Source: JBAXBF01 sp034429745 (GTDB taxonomy: Bacteria; Chloroflexota; Anaerolineae; Anaerolineales; DRKV01). From it: DNA of 18,626 nucleotides. Numbering within the stretch: position 1 is the stretch's first letter; every line of letters starts with the position of its first letter. The stretch lies in NCBI GenBank assembly GCA_034429745.1, contig DAOUFY010000070.1, forward strand, positions 1 to 18,626, in the 5' to 3' direction. Under the pieces are notes generated by a model. The model worked only from the letters and a program-made list of their open reading frames with translations, was not told where the DNA came from and ran no database searches. This document shows positions 1 through 6,901 of the stretch, piece by piece. The position numbers and the translations under genes are program-made.

Positions 1-7
1 AAAAACG

Positions 8-1720
8 ATGTTTAGGGAACCATTCGCTTCAGCCCTGCAGCCGGATACGCGTCCAGGCTATGAAGGCTTTATTGTGCCTAATTCCTTGCTGCGCGATTTT
101 GCGCTTCACTTACGCGATGAGTGCGGTTATGATTATCTTTCTTCGGTTACCGGCGTGGATTATTATCCAGAAGATATGATGGAAGTGGTCTATCATGCTT
201 ACCGCAGTACTGGAGGTGGAGCCTTAGTATTTAAAGCGCGCACCTCGCGCCAGAACAGCGAAGTTCCTTCGCTTACCCCTGTCTATCCCGGCGCAGAGTT
301 TCAGGAACGTGAAGCATGGGATTTACTGGGCATTCGTTTTACAGATCATCCGGATTTACGCCGCATTCTTACTTGGGAGGGTTTCTATGGGCATCCCTTG
401 CGGAAAGATTGGCACGAGCCATTCTTTGAAGAAGAACTGAAGCCCTTTGAGAGTCGTTGGCCTAATGGGAAAGTCTCACGCAGTGAAGATCACAATCCCT
501 ATCATAACAATGTGGCATATCCACCGCATTTTGATCCTTACACTTGGGAATCGGAAGACGACAAGGCATTGTATAAAGCCTTAAAAAAGGTAGAACATGA
601 TTCAGATGCGGAGCCAATTGGTACTGAGCAGATAATTGTCAACTTTGGTCCTCAACACCCCTCTACGCATGGTGTTTTTCGCATGGCAGCTACGCTGGAC
701 GGGGAGACGATTGTTGACCTAAAACCAGTGATGGGTTATTTGCACCGCAATCATGAGAAGATTGGTGAACGCAATACTTTCTTGATGAATATGCCATTCA
801 CAGATCGCTTGGATTACCTTTCTTCCATGAGCAATAATTTTGGATATGCTCTGGCGGTAGAAAAGCTGCTGAATATTCAAGTTCCGGAAAGAGCTGAGTA
901 TCTGCGTGTGATTATGGCAGAATTTACACGTATCAGCAATCACTTGATGGCAATTGGAGCATTGCTCAATGACTTAGGGGCGTACTTTACCCCTATGCTT
1001 TATGCGCTGGAAGAACGCGAACTGATTTTGGATATTTTTGAGGCTGTTTCCGGCTCGCGTATGATGTGCAATTACTTCCGCTTTGGTGGGGTTGCACGCG
1101 ATTTACCGGAGGGCATTGAGGAAAAAATCAAAGATTTGGTTTTTGAGCGTTTGCCGCGTTCCATTGATGAATTGGATACCTACCTCACCGAAAATGAAAT
1201 TGTCCGGGTGCGCTGTGAAGGAGTTGGAGTGCTTACTGCAGAACAAGCCATTGCTTATTCAACTTCAGGACCCGTGCTGCGCGCTTCTGGCGTTCCTTAT
1301 GATATTCGCCGCGCTGACCCGTACAGCATTTATGATCGCTTTGATTTTGATGTTGCGGTTTGTTATCATGGTGATGTATATGATCGCTACTTGGTGCGCA
1401 TGGAAGAGATGCGTCAGTCTGTCCGCATTATTCAGCAAGCTATTCAGCAGATGCCGCAGGGTCCTATTCTGCAAGGTGCGCCGAAATATCAAATCCGAGT
1501 GCCGGCTGGTGAAGCCTACGGGCGGGTGGAAGGACCCAAAGGTGAATTGGGATATTATATTGTCTCGAATGGCAAAGCAAATCCTTGGCGTTATCATGTA
1601 CGCGCCCCTTCGTTTATCAATTTGACCCCGCTTGCCTTAATGTGTATCAATGGCAAGATCGCCGATGCGATAATCGCGTTGGGTTCTATTGATATCGTAT
1701 TGGGTGAAACCGACCGCTAA
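8..1720 (+). CDS. nuoCD: NADH-quinone oxidoreductase, fused NuoC-NuoD subunit
   Basis: This is a peripheral-arm subunit of respiratory complex I, lying at the cytoplasmic face where quinone is reduced. Residues 1-140 are the NuoC (30 kDa) domain, with EREAWDLLGIRF near 100-111 and HPDLRRIL then GHPLRKDW at 114-135. A linker of about 65 residues follows. Residues 207-570 are NuoD (49 kDa), opening with GPQHPSTHG (214-222) and ending IDIVLGETDR. His221 and Tyr270 line up with the quinone-contacting His38 and Tyr87 of Thermus Nqo4. The four hydrogenase metal-binding cysteines are absent, as expected for NuoD and not for a [NiFe] hydrogenase. The NuoC-NuoD fusion is known in several phyla. The ATG at base 8 is plausible, but only seven bases precede it, so an upstream start or ribosome binding site cannot be excluded. 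nuoI begins 26 bases after the stop. Confidence 0.96.
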   Translation: MFREPFASALQPDTRPGYEGFIVPNSLLRDFALHLRDECGYDYLSSVTGVDYYPEDMMEVVYHAYRSTGGGALVFKARTSRQNSEVPSLTPVYPGAEFQEREAWDLLGIRFTDHPDLRRILTWEGFYGHPLRKDWHEPFFEEELKPFESRWPNGKVSRSEDHNPYHNNVAYPPHFDPYTWESEDDKALYKALKKVEHDSDAEPIGTEQIIVNFGPQHPSTHGVFRMAATLDGETIVDLKPVMGYLHRNHEKIGERNTFLMNMPFTDRLDYLSSMSNNFGYALAVEKLLNIQVPERAEYLRVIMAEFTRISNHLMAIGALLNDLGAYFTPMLYALEERELILDIFEAVSGSRMMCNYFRFGGVARDLPEGIEEKIKDLVFERLPRSIDELDTYLTENEIVRVRCEGVGVLTAEQAIAYSTSGPVLRASGVPYDIRRADPYSIYDRFDFDVAVCYHGDVYDRYLVRMEEMRQSVRIIQQAIQQMPQGPILQGAPKYQIRVPAGEAYGRVEGPKGELGYYIVSNGKANPWRYHVRAPSFINLTPLALMCINGKIADAIIALGSIDIVLGETDR

Positions 1721-1746
1721 AGCCGTAAAAAACTAAGGGAGTGAAA

Positions 1747-2361
1747 ATGTACGGAAAAGGAATCATCAAGGGATTAGGGGTAACATTAAAAAGGTTCATT
1801 GATACATATATTGATGACTTGCGGTTTGGAAAGAAACGTTACTATACCGAAGAAGGAATTGCTTATCGCAGCAGTGCAGAGGTTAAAGGAGCATTTACCA
1901 TTCAGTATCCTGAAGAAAAAACTATCCTGCCGGAAGAATTTCGTTTTGTTCCCTTTTTGGTTTATGATGAGGGAGAAGACGGTACAAAGAAGATACGCTG
2001 CACTTCTTGCGGTATTTGCGCTAAAGTTTGCCCGCCACAATGTATATGGATTGTCCGATCCAGCGATCCCCAAACCGGCAAACCGATCCCTACTCCAGCA
2101 GAATTTTATATTGATGTAGATATTTGCATGAATTGCGGTTATTGTGCCGAATTTTGTCCTTTTGATGCCATAAAAATGGATCACGATTATGAATTGGCAG
2201 TCTATGACCGCCAGAAGGAAAATATTTACCCTCTGGAAAAGTTATTGAAGCCGGCTTCTTATTATGCACAAATTCGGCCGCTTAATTATGCCCGCGAGGA
2301 AAAAGCTCGCGCTGAAGCCGAGGCAGCTAAAGCTGCCAAAAAGGCAAAGGCTGAAAACTAA
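1747..2361 (+). CDS. nuoI: NADH-quinone oxidoreductase subunit I (2x[4Fe-4S] ferredoxin-like)
   Basis: NuoI carries clusters N6a and N6b, which pass electrons towards N2 and the quinone site of complex I. Two motifs are intact: CTSCGICAKVCP (Cys85, 88, 91, 95) and CMNCGYCAEFCP (Cys127, 130, 133, 137). An extra Cys99 follows the first motif in CPPQCI. The N terminus (about 1-20) is amphipathic, and the last 25 residues form an Ala/Lys/Glu-rich tail that probably adds charge without a fold. A GTG at 1741 would add two residues, but AAGGGAG at 1735-1741 overlaps it and sits five bases before the ATG at 1747, so that ATG is preferred. In the classical 14-gene order nuoH lies between nuoG and nuoI; here nuoI follows nuoCD directly, so the remaining subunits must be upstream or elsewhere. 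mrp begins 36 bases downstream. Confidence 0.96.
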   Translation: MYGKGIIKGLGVTLKRFIDTYIDDLRFGKKRYYTEEGIAYRSSAEVKGAFTIQYPEEKTILPEEFRFVPFLVYDEGEDGTKKIRCTSCGICAKVCPPQCIWIVRSSDPQTGKPIPTPAEFYIDVDICMNCGYCAEFCPFDAIKMDHDYELAVYDRQKENIYPLEKLLKPASYYAQIRPLNYAREEKARAEAEAAKAAKKAKAEN

Positions 2362-2397
2362 GTCAACAATGGGTGATAGAAAAAAGAAAAGGAAAAA

Positions 2398-3471
2398 ATG
2401 ATACAACAGACGATAACAAAAGAACAGGTATTGCAGGCACTTAGCCGCGTGCAAGACCCTGAATTGAAAAGAGACCTTGTGTCTCTTAATATGATTCAAG
2501 ATATTCAAATTGAGGATGGACGGGTAAGTTTTACCCTTGTGCTTACCACTCCCGCTTGCCCGCTGCGGACAACAATGGAAAATGATGCCCGCCAAGCCGT
2601 TTTAGCTCTGGATGGTGTTAAAGAAGTACATATTCAGGTAAAAGCTCAGGTACCGCAAGACAAGCGCCTTCAAAGGACCATCAAAGTCCCGGTGAAAAAT
2701 GCCATTGCCATAGGTTCTGGCAAAGGTGGAGTTGGAAAAAGCACGGTCGCTGTGAACTTAGCGGTTTCCCTGGCAAAATGCGGGGCAAGCGTTGGTTTAT
2801 TAGATGCCGATATTTATGGGCCAAATATTCCTACAATGATGGGTATTCGTAAGGTGCCGGCGGGTAAAAATAACCGCATGGTGCCGGCAGAAGCATATGG
2901 CGTAAAGGTGATTTCAATCGGCTTTTTTGTTGCTCCCGATCAAGCATTGATCTGGCGTGGTCCTATGCTGCATAGTGCCATCCAGCAATTTATTGGTGAT
3001 GTGGAATGGGGAGAATTGGATTATTTGATTATAGATTTGCCGCCCGGCACTGGTGATGCTCCGATTAGTTTAGCCCAAACCATTCCTCTCAGCGGCGCTG
3101 TGATTGTAACTTTACCGCAGCAAGTATCAATTGAAGATGCCAGGCGTGGCGTTGAAATGTTCCGCAAGTTAGAGATCCCAGTACTTGGAATAATAGAAAA
3201 TATGAGTTACCTTGAATTGCCGGATGGACAGCGAATGGATATCTTTGGCAGTGGTGGGGGTGAACGCTTAGCGGAAATAGCCAATGTCCCCTTCCTTGCT
3301 TCAATCCCTATTGATCCAATCGTTCGTCAAGGTGGTGATAGCGGTGAACCAGTCGTTGCTGCTTACCCCGAATCACCAATAGCCAAAGCCTTTGCGGAAT
3401 TAGCCAATATTATTGCAGGCAAGGTAAGCATGGCGGCGCTCAATAGCACACAAGATGCACAAGATGGATGA
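2398..3471 (+). CDS. mrp: Mrp/ApbC-family P-loop ATPase, iron-sulfur cluster carrier type
   Basis: Mrp/NBP35 proteins are ParA/MinD-like ATPases that bind and transfer [4Fe-4S] clusters in the cytosol. Residues 1-90 form an MIP18 (DUF59) domain with the usual T-x-A-C-P segment around Cys54. The deviant Walker A GSGKGGVGKS begins at 106, DADIYGPNIP is at 136-145, IIDLPPGTGD at 211-220 and ENMSY at 267-271. Length (357) is normal. The oddity is that the segment after ENMSY, which in ApbC holds the cluster-binding CxxC, reads LELPDGQRMDIFGSGGG and has no cysteine. Only Cys54 and Cys128 exist in the whole protein. The start has AAAGG about six bases upstream. The 3' end overlaps the next gene by 17 bases (or 8 if that gene starts at 3464), so the two are probably translationally coupled. 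The family call is firm; actual Fe-S carrier activity is inferred. Confidence 0.93.
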   Translation: MIQQTITKEQVLQALSRVQDPELKRDLVSLNMIQDIQIEDGRVSFTLVLTTPACPLRTTMENDARQAVLALDGVKEVHIQVKAQVPQDKRLQRTIKVPVKNAIAIGSGKGGVGKSTVAVNLAVSLAKCGASVGLLDADIYGPNIPTMMGIRKVPAGKNNRMVPAEAYGVKVISIGFFVAPDQALIWRGPMLHSAIQQFIGDVEWGELDYLIIDLPPGTGDAPISLAQTIPLSGAVIVTLPQQVSIEDARRGVEMFRKLEIPVLGIIENMSYLELPDGQRMDIFGSGGGERLAEIANVPFLASIPIDPIVRQGGDSGEPVVAAYPESPIAKAFAELANIIAGKVSMAALNSTQDAQDG

Positions 3472-4750
3472 AGCAAATCCTTATATTGTCGGAGTACGTT
3501 TTCACTCTGTTTCTAAGGTTTATCATTTTGATGCCAGCAGTATGCCAGATGTAACTGTTGGCGATTTTGTCATTGTTTCAACTAGCCGCGGACGGCAGCT
3601 GGGAAAAGTTGTACAAACTTTTGATTCTCCTCCACCTCAGCCAGAAGAGGGATGGAAACCAATTGAACGCAAAGCAACCCCGCGAGATTTAGTACTTCGC
3701 CAATATTGGCAAATTCAGGAAGAGAAAGTTGTTGAGTTTTGCTTAAGTAAAGTAAAAGAATTAGAGCTAAGCGGTGTTAAGATTGCTGGTGCAGAATTTA
3801 ACATTGATGGTAGCCGGTTGACGCTGTATTGCAATAACGAATCAGCACCTAAGAAAGACCTTACTCCTCTGAGAGAAGCACTTCAAGAACGTTTTCCTGA
3901 AACAAAAGTAGAGCTTAGGCTGATTGGAGCCCGCGATGTGGCTAAGTTGCTAAGCGGGATGGGCAGCTGTGGTTTAGAAACGCGTTGCTGTGCAAAGTTC
4001 CTGACAGTATTTAACCCAATTTCTGTCAAAATGGCGAAAGCCCAGCAGATCTCACTCACGACGATGGAAATCACCGGCATGTGCGGTCGGCTGCGCTGCT
4101 GCATGGCCTATGAATATGAAAGCTACGAAGATTCGCTAAAGACTATGCCCAAACGCGGCAAACGCGTAATGACCCCGCTTGGTGAAGGCAAGGTTATCAC
4201 GGTGTATCCGCTCAAGAAAACGGTACTCGTCTGTTTTGCTGATAATACCTATCGTGAATATGAGATCAATGAGATCGAGCCGTGGTCTGAAGCTGAAGCA
4301 CAACGCAGGAAGCAGCTGGCAGCCCAAGAAATCGAAGAAGAAGAGGAAAAATTAGTCGAACTTCTCGAAGAAGTAGATGAAATGGAAATCCTTGAAACCT
4401 TCGAGGATCTGGATGTGGTTGAAAGTTTGCCAATCACTGCGGCTGAAACGAGTCAAATCAAATCAACAGCTGAAGACAAAGAGAAAAAGTATCCTCCTCG
4501 GCAAGGATCGGAAAAGTCGGGAAAGAGACGGCAAAGAAGCAAGAAAAGAAAGAAGAGCACAGAAGAAAGTCTTAGTGCAAGTGCTGTCCCAAAGACAGAA
4601 GCAGATAAAAAATCGCGTCCAAAGAAAAGAGTCCGGCGTTCACGTCCGCCTCAAAATCCGAATCAAATCCAGAGTGAGAAAAGCGCCTCAAATGGGCGGC
4701 GCAGCAATCAGGCGAGGAAAACAAATCCGGTCAGCAATAAGAAATCGTAG
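3455..4750 (+). CDS. ricT: PSP1-domain protein, RicT/YaaT-like
   Basis: In Bacillus subtilis RicT (YaaT) joins RicA and RicF in a [4Fe-4S]-containing complex that directs RNase Y mRNA cleavage and affects competence, biofilm and sporulation. Residues 8-275 match the family: GDFVIVST at 36-43, GMGSCGLETRCC (168-179), VKMAKAQQ (191-198) and MCGRLRCC (209-216). The clustered cysteines 172, 178, 179, 210, 215 and 216 are where the family holds its cluster ligands. After residue 278 comes an extension of about 150 residues: first acidic (290-323, with five Glu in a row), then a disordered Lys/Arg/Ser-rich tail (340-431). This makes 431 residues against roughly 275 in B. subtilis. The start is ambiguous: ATG 3455 or ATG 3464, neither with a clear Shine-Dalgarno sequence, which fits coupling to mrp. 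No ricA or ricF gene is visible nearby. Confidence 0.9.
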   Translation: MHKMDEANPYIVGVRFHSVSKVYHFDASSMPDVTVGDFVIVSTSRGRQLGKVVQTFDSPPPQPEEGWKPIERKATPRDLVLRQYWQIQEEKVVEFCLSKVKELELSGVKIAGAEFNIDGSRLTLYCNNESAPKKDLTPLREALQERFPETKVELRLIGARDVAKLLSGMGSCGLETRCCAKFLTVFNPISVKMAKAQQISLTTMEITGMCGRLRCCMAYEYESYEDSLKTMPKRGKRVMTPLGEGKVITVYPLKKTVLVCFADNTYREYEINEIEPWSEAEAQRRKQLAAQEIEEEEEKLVELLEEVDEMEILETFEDLDVVESLPITAAETSQIKSTAEDKEKKYPPRQGSEKSGKRRQRSKKRKKSTEESLSASAVPKTEADKKSRPKKRVRRSRPPQNPNQIQSEKSASNGRRSNQARKTNPVSNKKS

Positions 4751-4807
4751 TCTCCACGCTTGCATTGCAGGCGTACTGTGGAGAAAAACAATCCAATAAG
4801 CATTAAA

Positions 4808-4843
4808 AAACCTTTGCCTTTCTAGACAAGATGGCAAAGGTTT
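4808..4843. terminator. bidirectional intrinsic terminator
   Basis: An 11-bp perfect inverted repeat (AAACCTTTGCC at 4808-4818, GGCAAAGGTTT at 4833-4843) encloses a 14-base loop. On the plus strand the tail is TTTCTTGTTTT, ending the nuoCD-nuoI-mrp-ricT operon. On the minus strand six T residues follow, ending the tRNA-Lys(TTT) transcript. Confidence 0.85.
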
Positions 4844-4856
4844 CTTGTTTTATCCA

Positions 4857-4928
4857 TGAGCGCGCAGGGGATCGAACCCTGAACCAATGGCTTAAAAGGC
4901 CACTGCTCTACCATTGAGCTACGCGCCC
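4857..4928 (-). tRNA. trnK: tRNA-Lys, anticodon TTT
   Basis: Read on the minus strand the sequence folds into a complete cloverleaf of 72 bases. The acceptor stem GGGCGCG/CGCGCTC has one G-T pair, the D arm starts AGCTC, and the anticodon stem is GTGGC/GCCAT. The anticodon loop CTTTTAA places TTT at 34-36, and the T arm is CAGGG-TTCGATC-CCCTG. The discriminator base is A. CCA is not encoded, so a CCA-adding enzyme is needed. It reads AAA and, by wobble, AAG codons. Confidence 0.96.
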
Positions 4929-4947
4929 TTTTGGTTGCAAGGGTTAC

Positions 4948-4976
4948 ATTTTACCATGCCTCTGGCAGTTCGTCAA
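4948..4976 (-). promoter_or_regulatory. promoter of tRNA-Lys(TTT)
   Basis: On the minus strand TTGACG (4971-4976) and TAAAAT (4948-4953) are separated by exactly 17 bases. The predicted start lies about 12 bases before the mature tRNA 5' end at 4928, giving a short leader for RNase P to remove. Confidence 0.7.
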
Positions 4977-5015
4977 CCGATTCTCGATAAAAATTCGGGA
5001 GTCTCCAATACGTTA

Positions 5016-5044
5016 TTGACGTGAGGTAGCTAGTATTGGATAAT
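5016..5044 (+). promoter_or_regulatory. distal promoter (P1) for tRNA-Lys(CTT)
   Basis: TTGACG (5016-5021) and GATAAT (5039-5044) are 17 bases apart. It lies upstream of a second, better-placed promoter for the same tRNA. An 8-bp inverted repeat, TCCAATAC (5004-5011) and GTATTGGA (5033-5040), brackets its -35 box and touches the -10 box, so a repressor or other regulator could act here. Confidence 0.45.
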
Positions 5045-5067
5045 ATAAAAAATATAGCGGCTAGTCA

Positions 5068-5095
5068 TTGACTTTTCGGGGGTTTTGCGTATAAT
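5068..5095 (+). promoter_or_regulatory. proximal promoter (P2) for tRNA-Lys(CTT)
   Basis: TTGACT (5068-5073) and consensus TATAAT (5090-5095) are 16 bases apart. Transcription would start near 5102, some 18 bases before the mature tRNA. Confidence 0.75.
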
Positions 5096-5119
5096 TAACA
5101 CGCTGTTTGTAAGTGTGAA

Positions 5120-5192
5120 GGCCCGCTAGCTCAACTGGCAGAGCAATTGACTCTTAATCAATGGGTTACAGGTTCGAGTCCTGTGCGGGTCA
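5120..5192 (+). tRNA. trnK: tRNA-Lys, anticodon CTT
   Basis: A complete 73-base cloverleaf. The acceptor stem is GGCCCGC/GCGGGTC with one G-T pair, and the anticodon stem is ATTGA/TCAAT. The loop CTCTTAA gives anticodon CTT, and the T arm is ACAGG-TTCGAGT-CCTGT. The discriminator base is A and CCA is not encoded. It decodes AAG only, complementing the TTT isoacceptor on the opposite strand 191 bases away. Confidence 0.96.
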
Positions 5193-5220
5193 TGAAAAAG
5201 AGAAAACTGTTATATTTATG

Positions 5221-5255
5221 CAGGAGTATTAATGAACTTACTCCTGTTTCTTTTT
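5221..5255 (+). terminator. intrinsic terminator of tRNA-Lys(CTT)
   Basis: The stem CAGGAGTA (5221-5228) / TACTCCTG (5239-5246) has a 10-base loop and is followed by TTTCTTTTT. It lies just past the 3' end of the convergent minus-strand gene whose stop codon is at 5260, so it may also help end that transcript, although the minus-strand tail is less T-rich. Confidence 0.75.
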
Positions 5256-5259
5256 AATC

Positions 5260-6474
5260 TTATCTCCTTCTGTGTTGAAAAAGGGCTTTCATTCGGTGGA
5301 ACCAACTTAGCCAAGGGAATTCGATGGAGGGTGACTCAATATCCGGCTCGCGCCACGGGTCGAGATTAAGCATTTTACGGCTGACGTATCTGCCAAACAG
5401 CCGAATGCTGGCTAAAACTGGCGCTGCGAGGATGACACCCGGCAAGCCGATAAGACGAGCGCCGATTAGCGCAGTAACTAAAATAGCAGCTGGATGCAAT
5501 CCTAAGGAACGCCCAAAAATGTGGGGCGCAATGATGTTATCCACCATCGTATCCATTAGGATGACCCAAACGATTACGATAATGGTAAATGCAGTGTGAT
5601 CAATACCTAAATAGTTGGTGTCTTGAAAAAATGCCACCAATCCGCTTACGGTTACGTTGGTGAATTGTCCAATGTATGGAACAAATCTGCCGAAGCCGGC
5701 AAGCAACCCTAAGGCAAGCGCGTAACGCACTCCCAATATGCTGAGTACAACGGCGTCTATTATCCCTTCGATAAGGACTATGATAATTTGTCCGCGTAAA
5801 AACGAGTTCCAAATTCGTTTTAATTCTTTGCTGATGCGGTAAAAGTCGTAGTTGTAGCCGGGCAGTTCAAAAAATGGGGTTGTCTCTTCAGGGTTTTTTT
5901 GCTGAGCTTCTGATAGTATAAAAAATGTAACAAGAAGAATAAAAAATGTCCACCCTATAAAGCTGGCTGTACCACTGAGAATTGCCCCTAGCCAACTGCC
6001 GGTTTGTCCAATAACCGGCTGGATGTTGTTAAGAAGTTCTTGAGCGAGTGTTTGAGCATTTAGTCCATACTTGCTTAAGTCAAACTGAAAGTCGCCAATA
6101 ACTAATATTTCTCCGGGTAAAGTGGAGATGAGATTAGGCAGATTGCGGAGCAGTTGGAGAATGGCTTCAATTAGGCTGCGGAACTGCTGATAAAGAGCTA
6201 TGCCGGCGGCGCTGATAAACCCTAACAGTAGAATGATAAAGATTATATAAACAATACCCGCAGAGGCGCGCCATGAAAAACGAGTAACGCGCTGGAACCA
6301 TTCTACAACTGGGTAAAGCAAGTAGGAGAGAACAAAAGCCAACAGCAAAGGACCAATGATGGGGTGTAAAAAGTACAGCAGGGCGCCCAATGCAGCAACA
6401 ACACCGAGCCCCACAACTGTTTTTGTTGTGGTTCCCCAATACGGCGACTTTGCAGAAGGCTCAAATTTATTCAT
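5260..6474 (-). CDS. AI-2E family (PerM/YhhQ-like) membrane transport protein
   Basis: Members of this family (PF01594) are integral inner-membrane proteins. Some export autoinducer-2 and others act as Na+/H+ antiporters, so the substrate here is unknown. The 404-residue protein has hydrophobic segments at about 20-36, 38-56 and 72-95, a soluble loop of about 60 residues with amphipathic helices, then membrane segments near 160-187, 225-265, 288-312 and 330-360. Family landmarks are GFGRFVPYIGQF, DNIIAPHIFGRSLGLHP and GLPGVILAAPVLAS. The C terminus is basic (HRRR) and cytosolic. The start ATG at 6474 has no Shine-Dalgarno sequence. Instead an 8-bp inverted repeat lies six bases upstream. The gene is convergent with tRNA-Lys(CTT). 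The gene upstream on the same strand ends at 6630, so it may be transcribed alone or by read-through from the sortase promoter. Confidence 0.9.
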   Translation of the reverse strand: MNKFEPSAKSPYWGTTTKTVVGLGVVAALGALLYFLHPIIGPLLLAFVLSYLLYPVVEWFQRVTRFSWRASAGIVYIIFIILLLGFISAAGIALYQQFRSLIEAILQLLRNLPNLISTLPGEILVIGDFQFDLSKYGLNAQTLAQELLNNIQPVIGQTGSWLGAILSGTASFIGWTFFILLVTFFILSEAQQKNPEETTPFFELPGYNYDFYRISKELKRIWNSFLRGQIIIVLIEGIIDAVVLSILGVRYALALGLLAGFGRFVPYIGQFTNVTVSGLVAFFQDTNYLGIDHTAFTIIVIVWVILMDTMVDNIIAPHIFGRSLGLHPAAILVTALIGARLIGLPGVILAAPVLASIRLFGRYVSRKMLNLDPWREPDIESPSIEFPWLSWFHRMKALFQHRRR

Positions 6475-6480
6475 ATACGG

Positions 6481-6506
6481 TTTGATGATTTCTGGTATTC
6501 ATCAAA
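6481..6506. promoter_or_regulatory. inverted repeat immediately upstream of the AI-2E-family start codon
   Basis: TTTGATGA (6481-6488) and TCATCAAA (6499-6506) are perfect complements around a 10-base spacer. On the minus strand the repeat ends six bases before the ATG and occupies the place of a ribosome binding site. It could be an operator or an mRNA hairpin. The rest of the 155-base gap (6475-6629) shows no promoter I can define. Confidence 0.45.
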
Positions 6507-6629
6507 GGCAATACAACCTCTTTTCAGAGTGCCATAACCCATAGCTGCCATCATAAGCAAAAGATGATTTGCTCAGAAGGCAGCTGAGATGGGAAGGATA
6601 AGAGCAACTTGGTTCTACATTATTCTTTC

Positions 6630-6881
6630 TTATTGCAGAAAGAATGATAGTACGATGAGAACAATAAAGAAGAAGCCAGCTAAGGTGCCAATTCGCTTCA
6701 GGTCTTTGATGACGTTGGAATAATCTGGGTTGAATGTCTGACTGTAGTTTGCCATAGTTGGACTTGTACTGGGTAAAGATGATGGTGTAAGCGTCGCCGC
6801 TGAATTAAGGCTCGCTGAAGATCTTGTTGAACGGCTGCTTTTTGCTGGTTGTGCTTTTTGAAATTTTTGTTTTTTACTCAT
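6630..6881 (-). CDS. small tail-anchored membrane protein of unknown function
   Basis: An 83-residue protein I do not recognise as a named family. The first 40 or so residues are basic then Ser/Thr/Ala/Pro-rich and likely disordered. A short conserved-looking stretch (FNPDYSNVIKDLKRIG) leads into a single C-terminal transmembrane helix (about 62-82) ending in FFLQ. With the charged N terminus in the cytosol this is a tail-anchor topology. Two ATGs are adjacent (6884 and 6881); AAGGAG on the minus strand is five bases before the second, so 6881 is chosen. It lies 48 bases downstream of the sortase gene on the same strand, with a terminator-like hairpin between. A 9-bp AT-rich inverted repeat (6622-6630/6637-6645) covers its stop codon. 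The good start site and position support a real gene. Confidence 0.75.
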   Translation of the reverse strand: MSKKQKFQKAQPAKSSRSTRSSASLNSAATLTPSSLPSTSPTMANYSQTFNPDYSNVIKDLKRIGTLAGFFFIVLIVLSFFLQ

Positions 6882-6901
6882 CATATCTCCTTAAAAATAT
6901 C

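Noticed and set aside
1083..1625. 180-codon open frame inside nuoCD
   Set aside because: It lies wholly within a well-conserved gene in another frame, and its translation is rich in Cys/Leu/Arg with no recognisable domain.
622..1720. NuoD domain as a [NiFe] hydrogenase large subunit (group 4)
   Set aside because: The N- and C-terminal CxxC metal-ligand motifs are absent, while the quinone-site His221 and Tyr270 of NuoD are present.
4751..4784. TCTCCAC/GTGGAGA inverted repeat after the RicT-like stop codon
   Set aside because: Only 7 bp with a 20-base loop and followed by A residues, not T; the strong terminator at 4808-4843 explains the operon end.
4377..4799. 140-codon Lys/Arg-rich open frame over the end of the RicT-like gene
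   Set aside because: It is a frame-shifted reading of the purine-rich low-complexity tail; no ribosome binding site or domain supports it.
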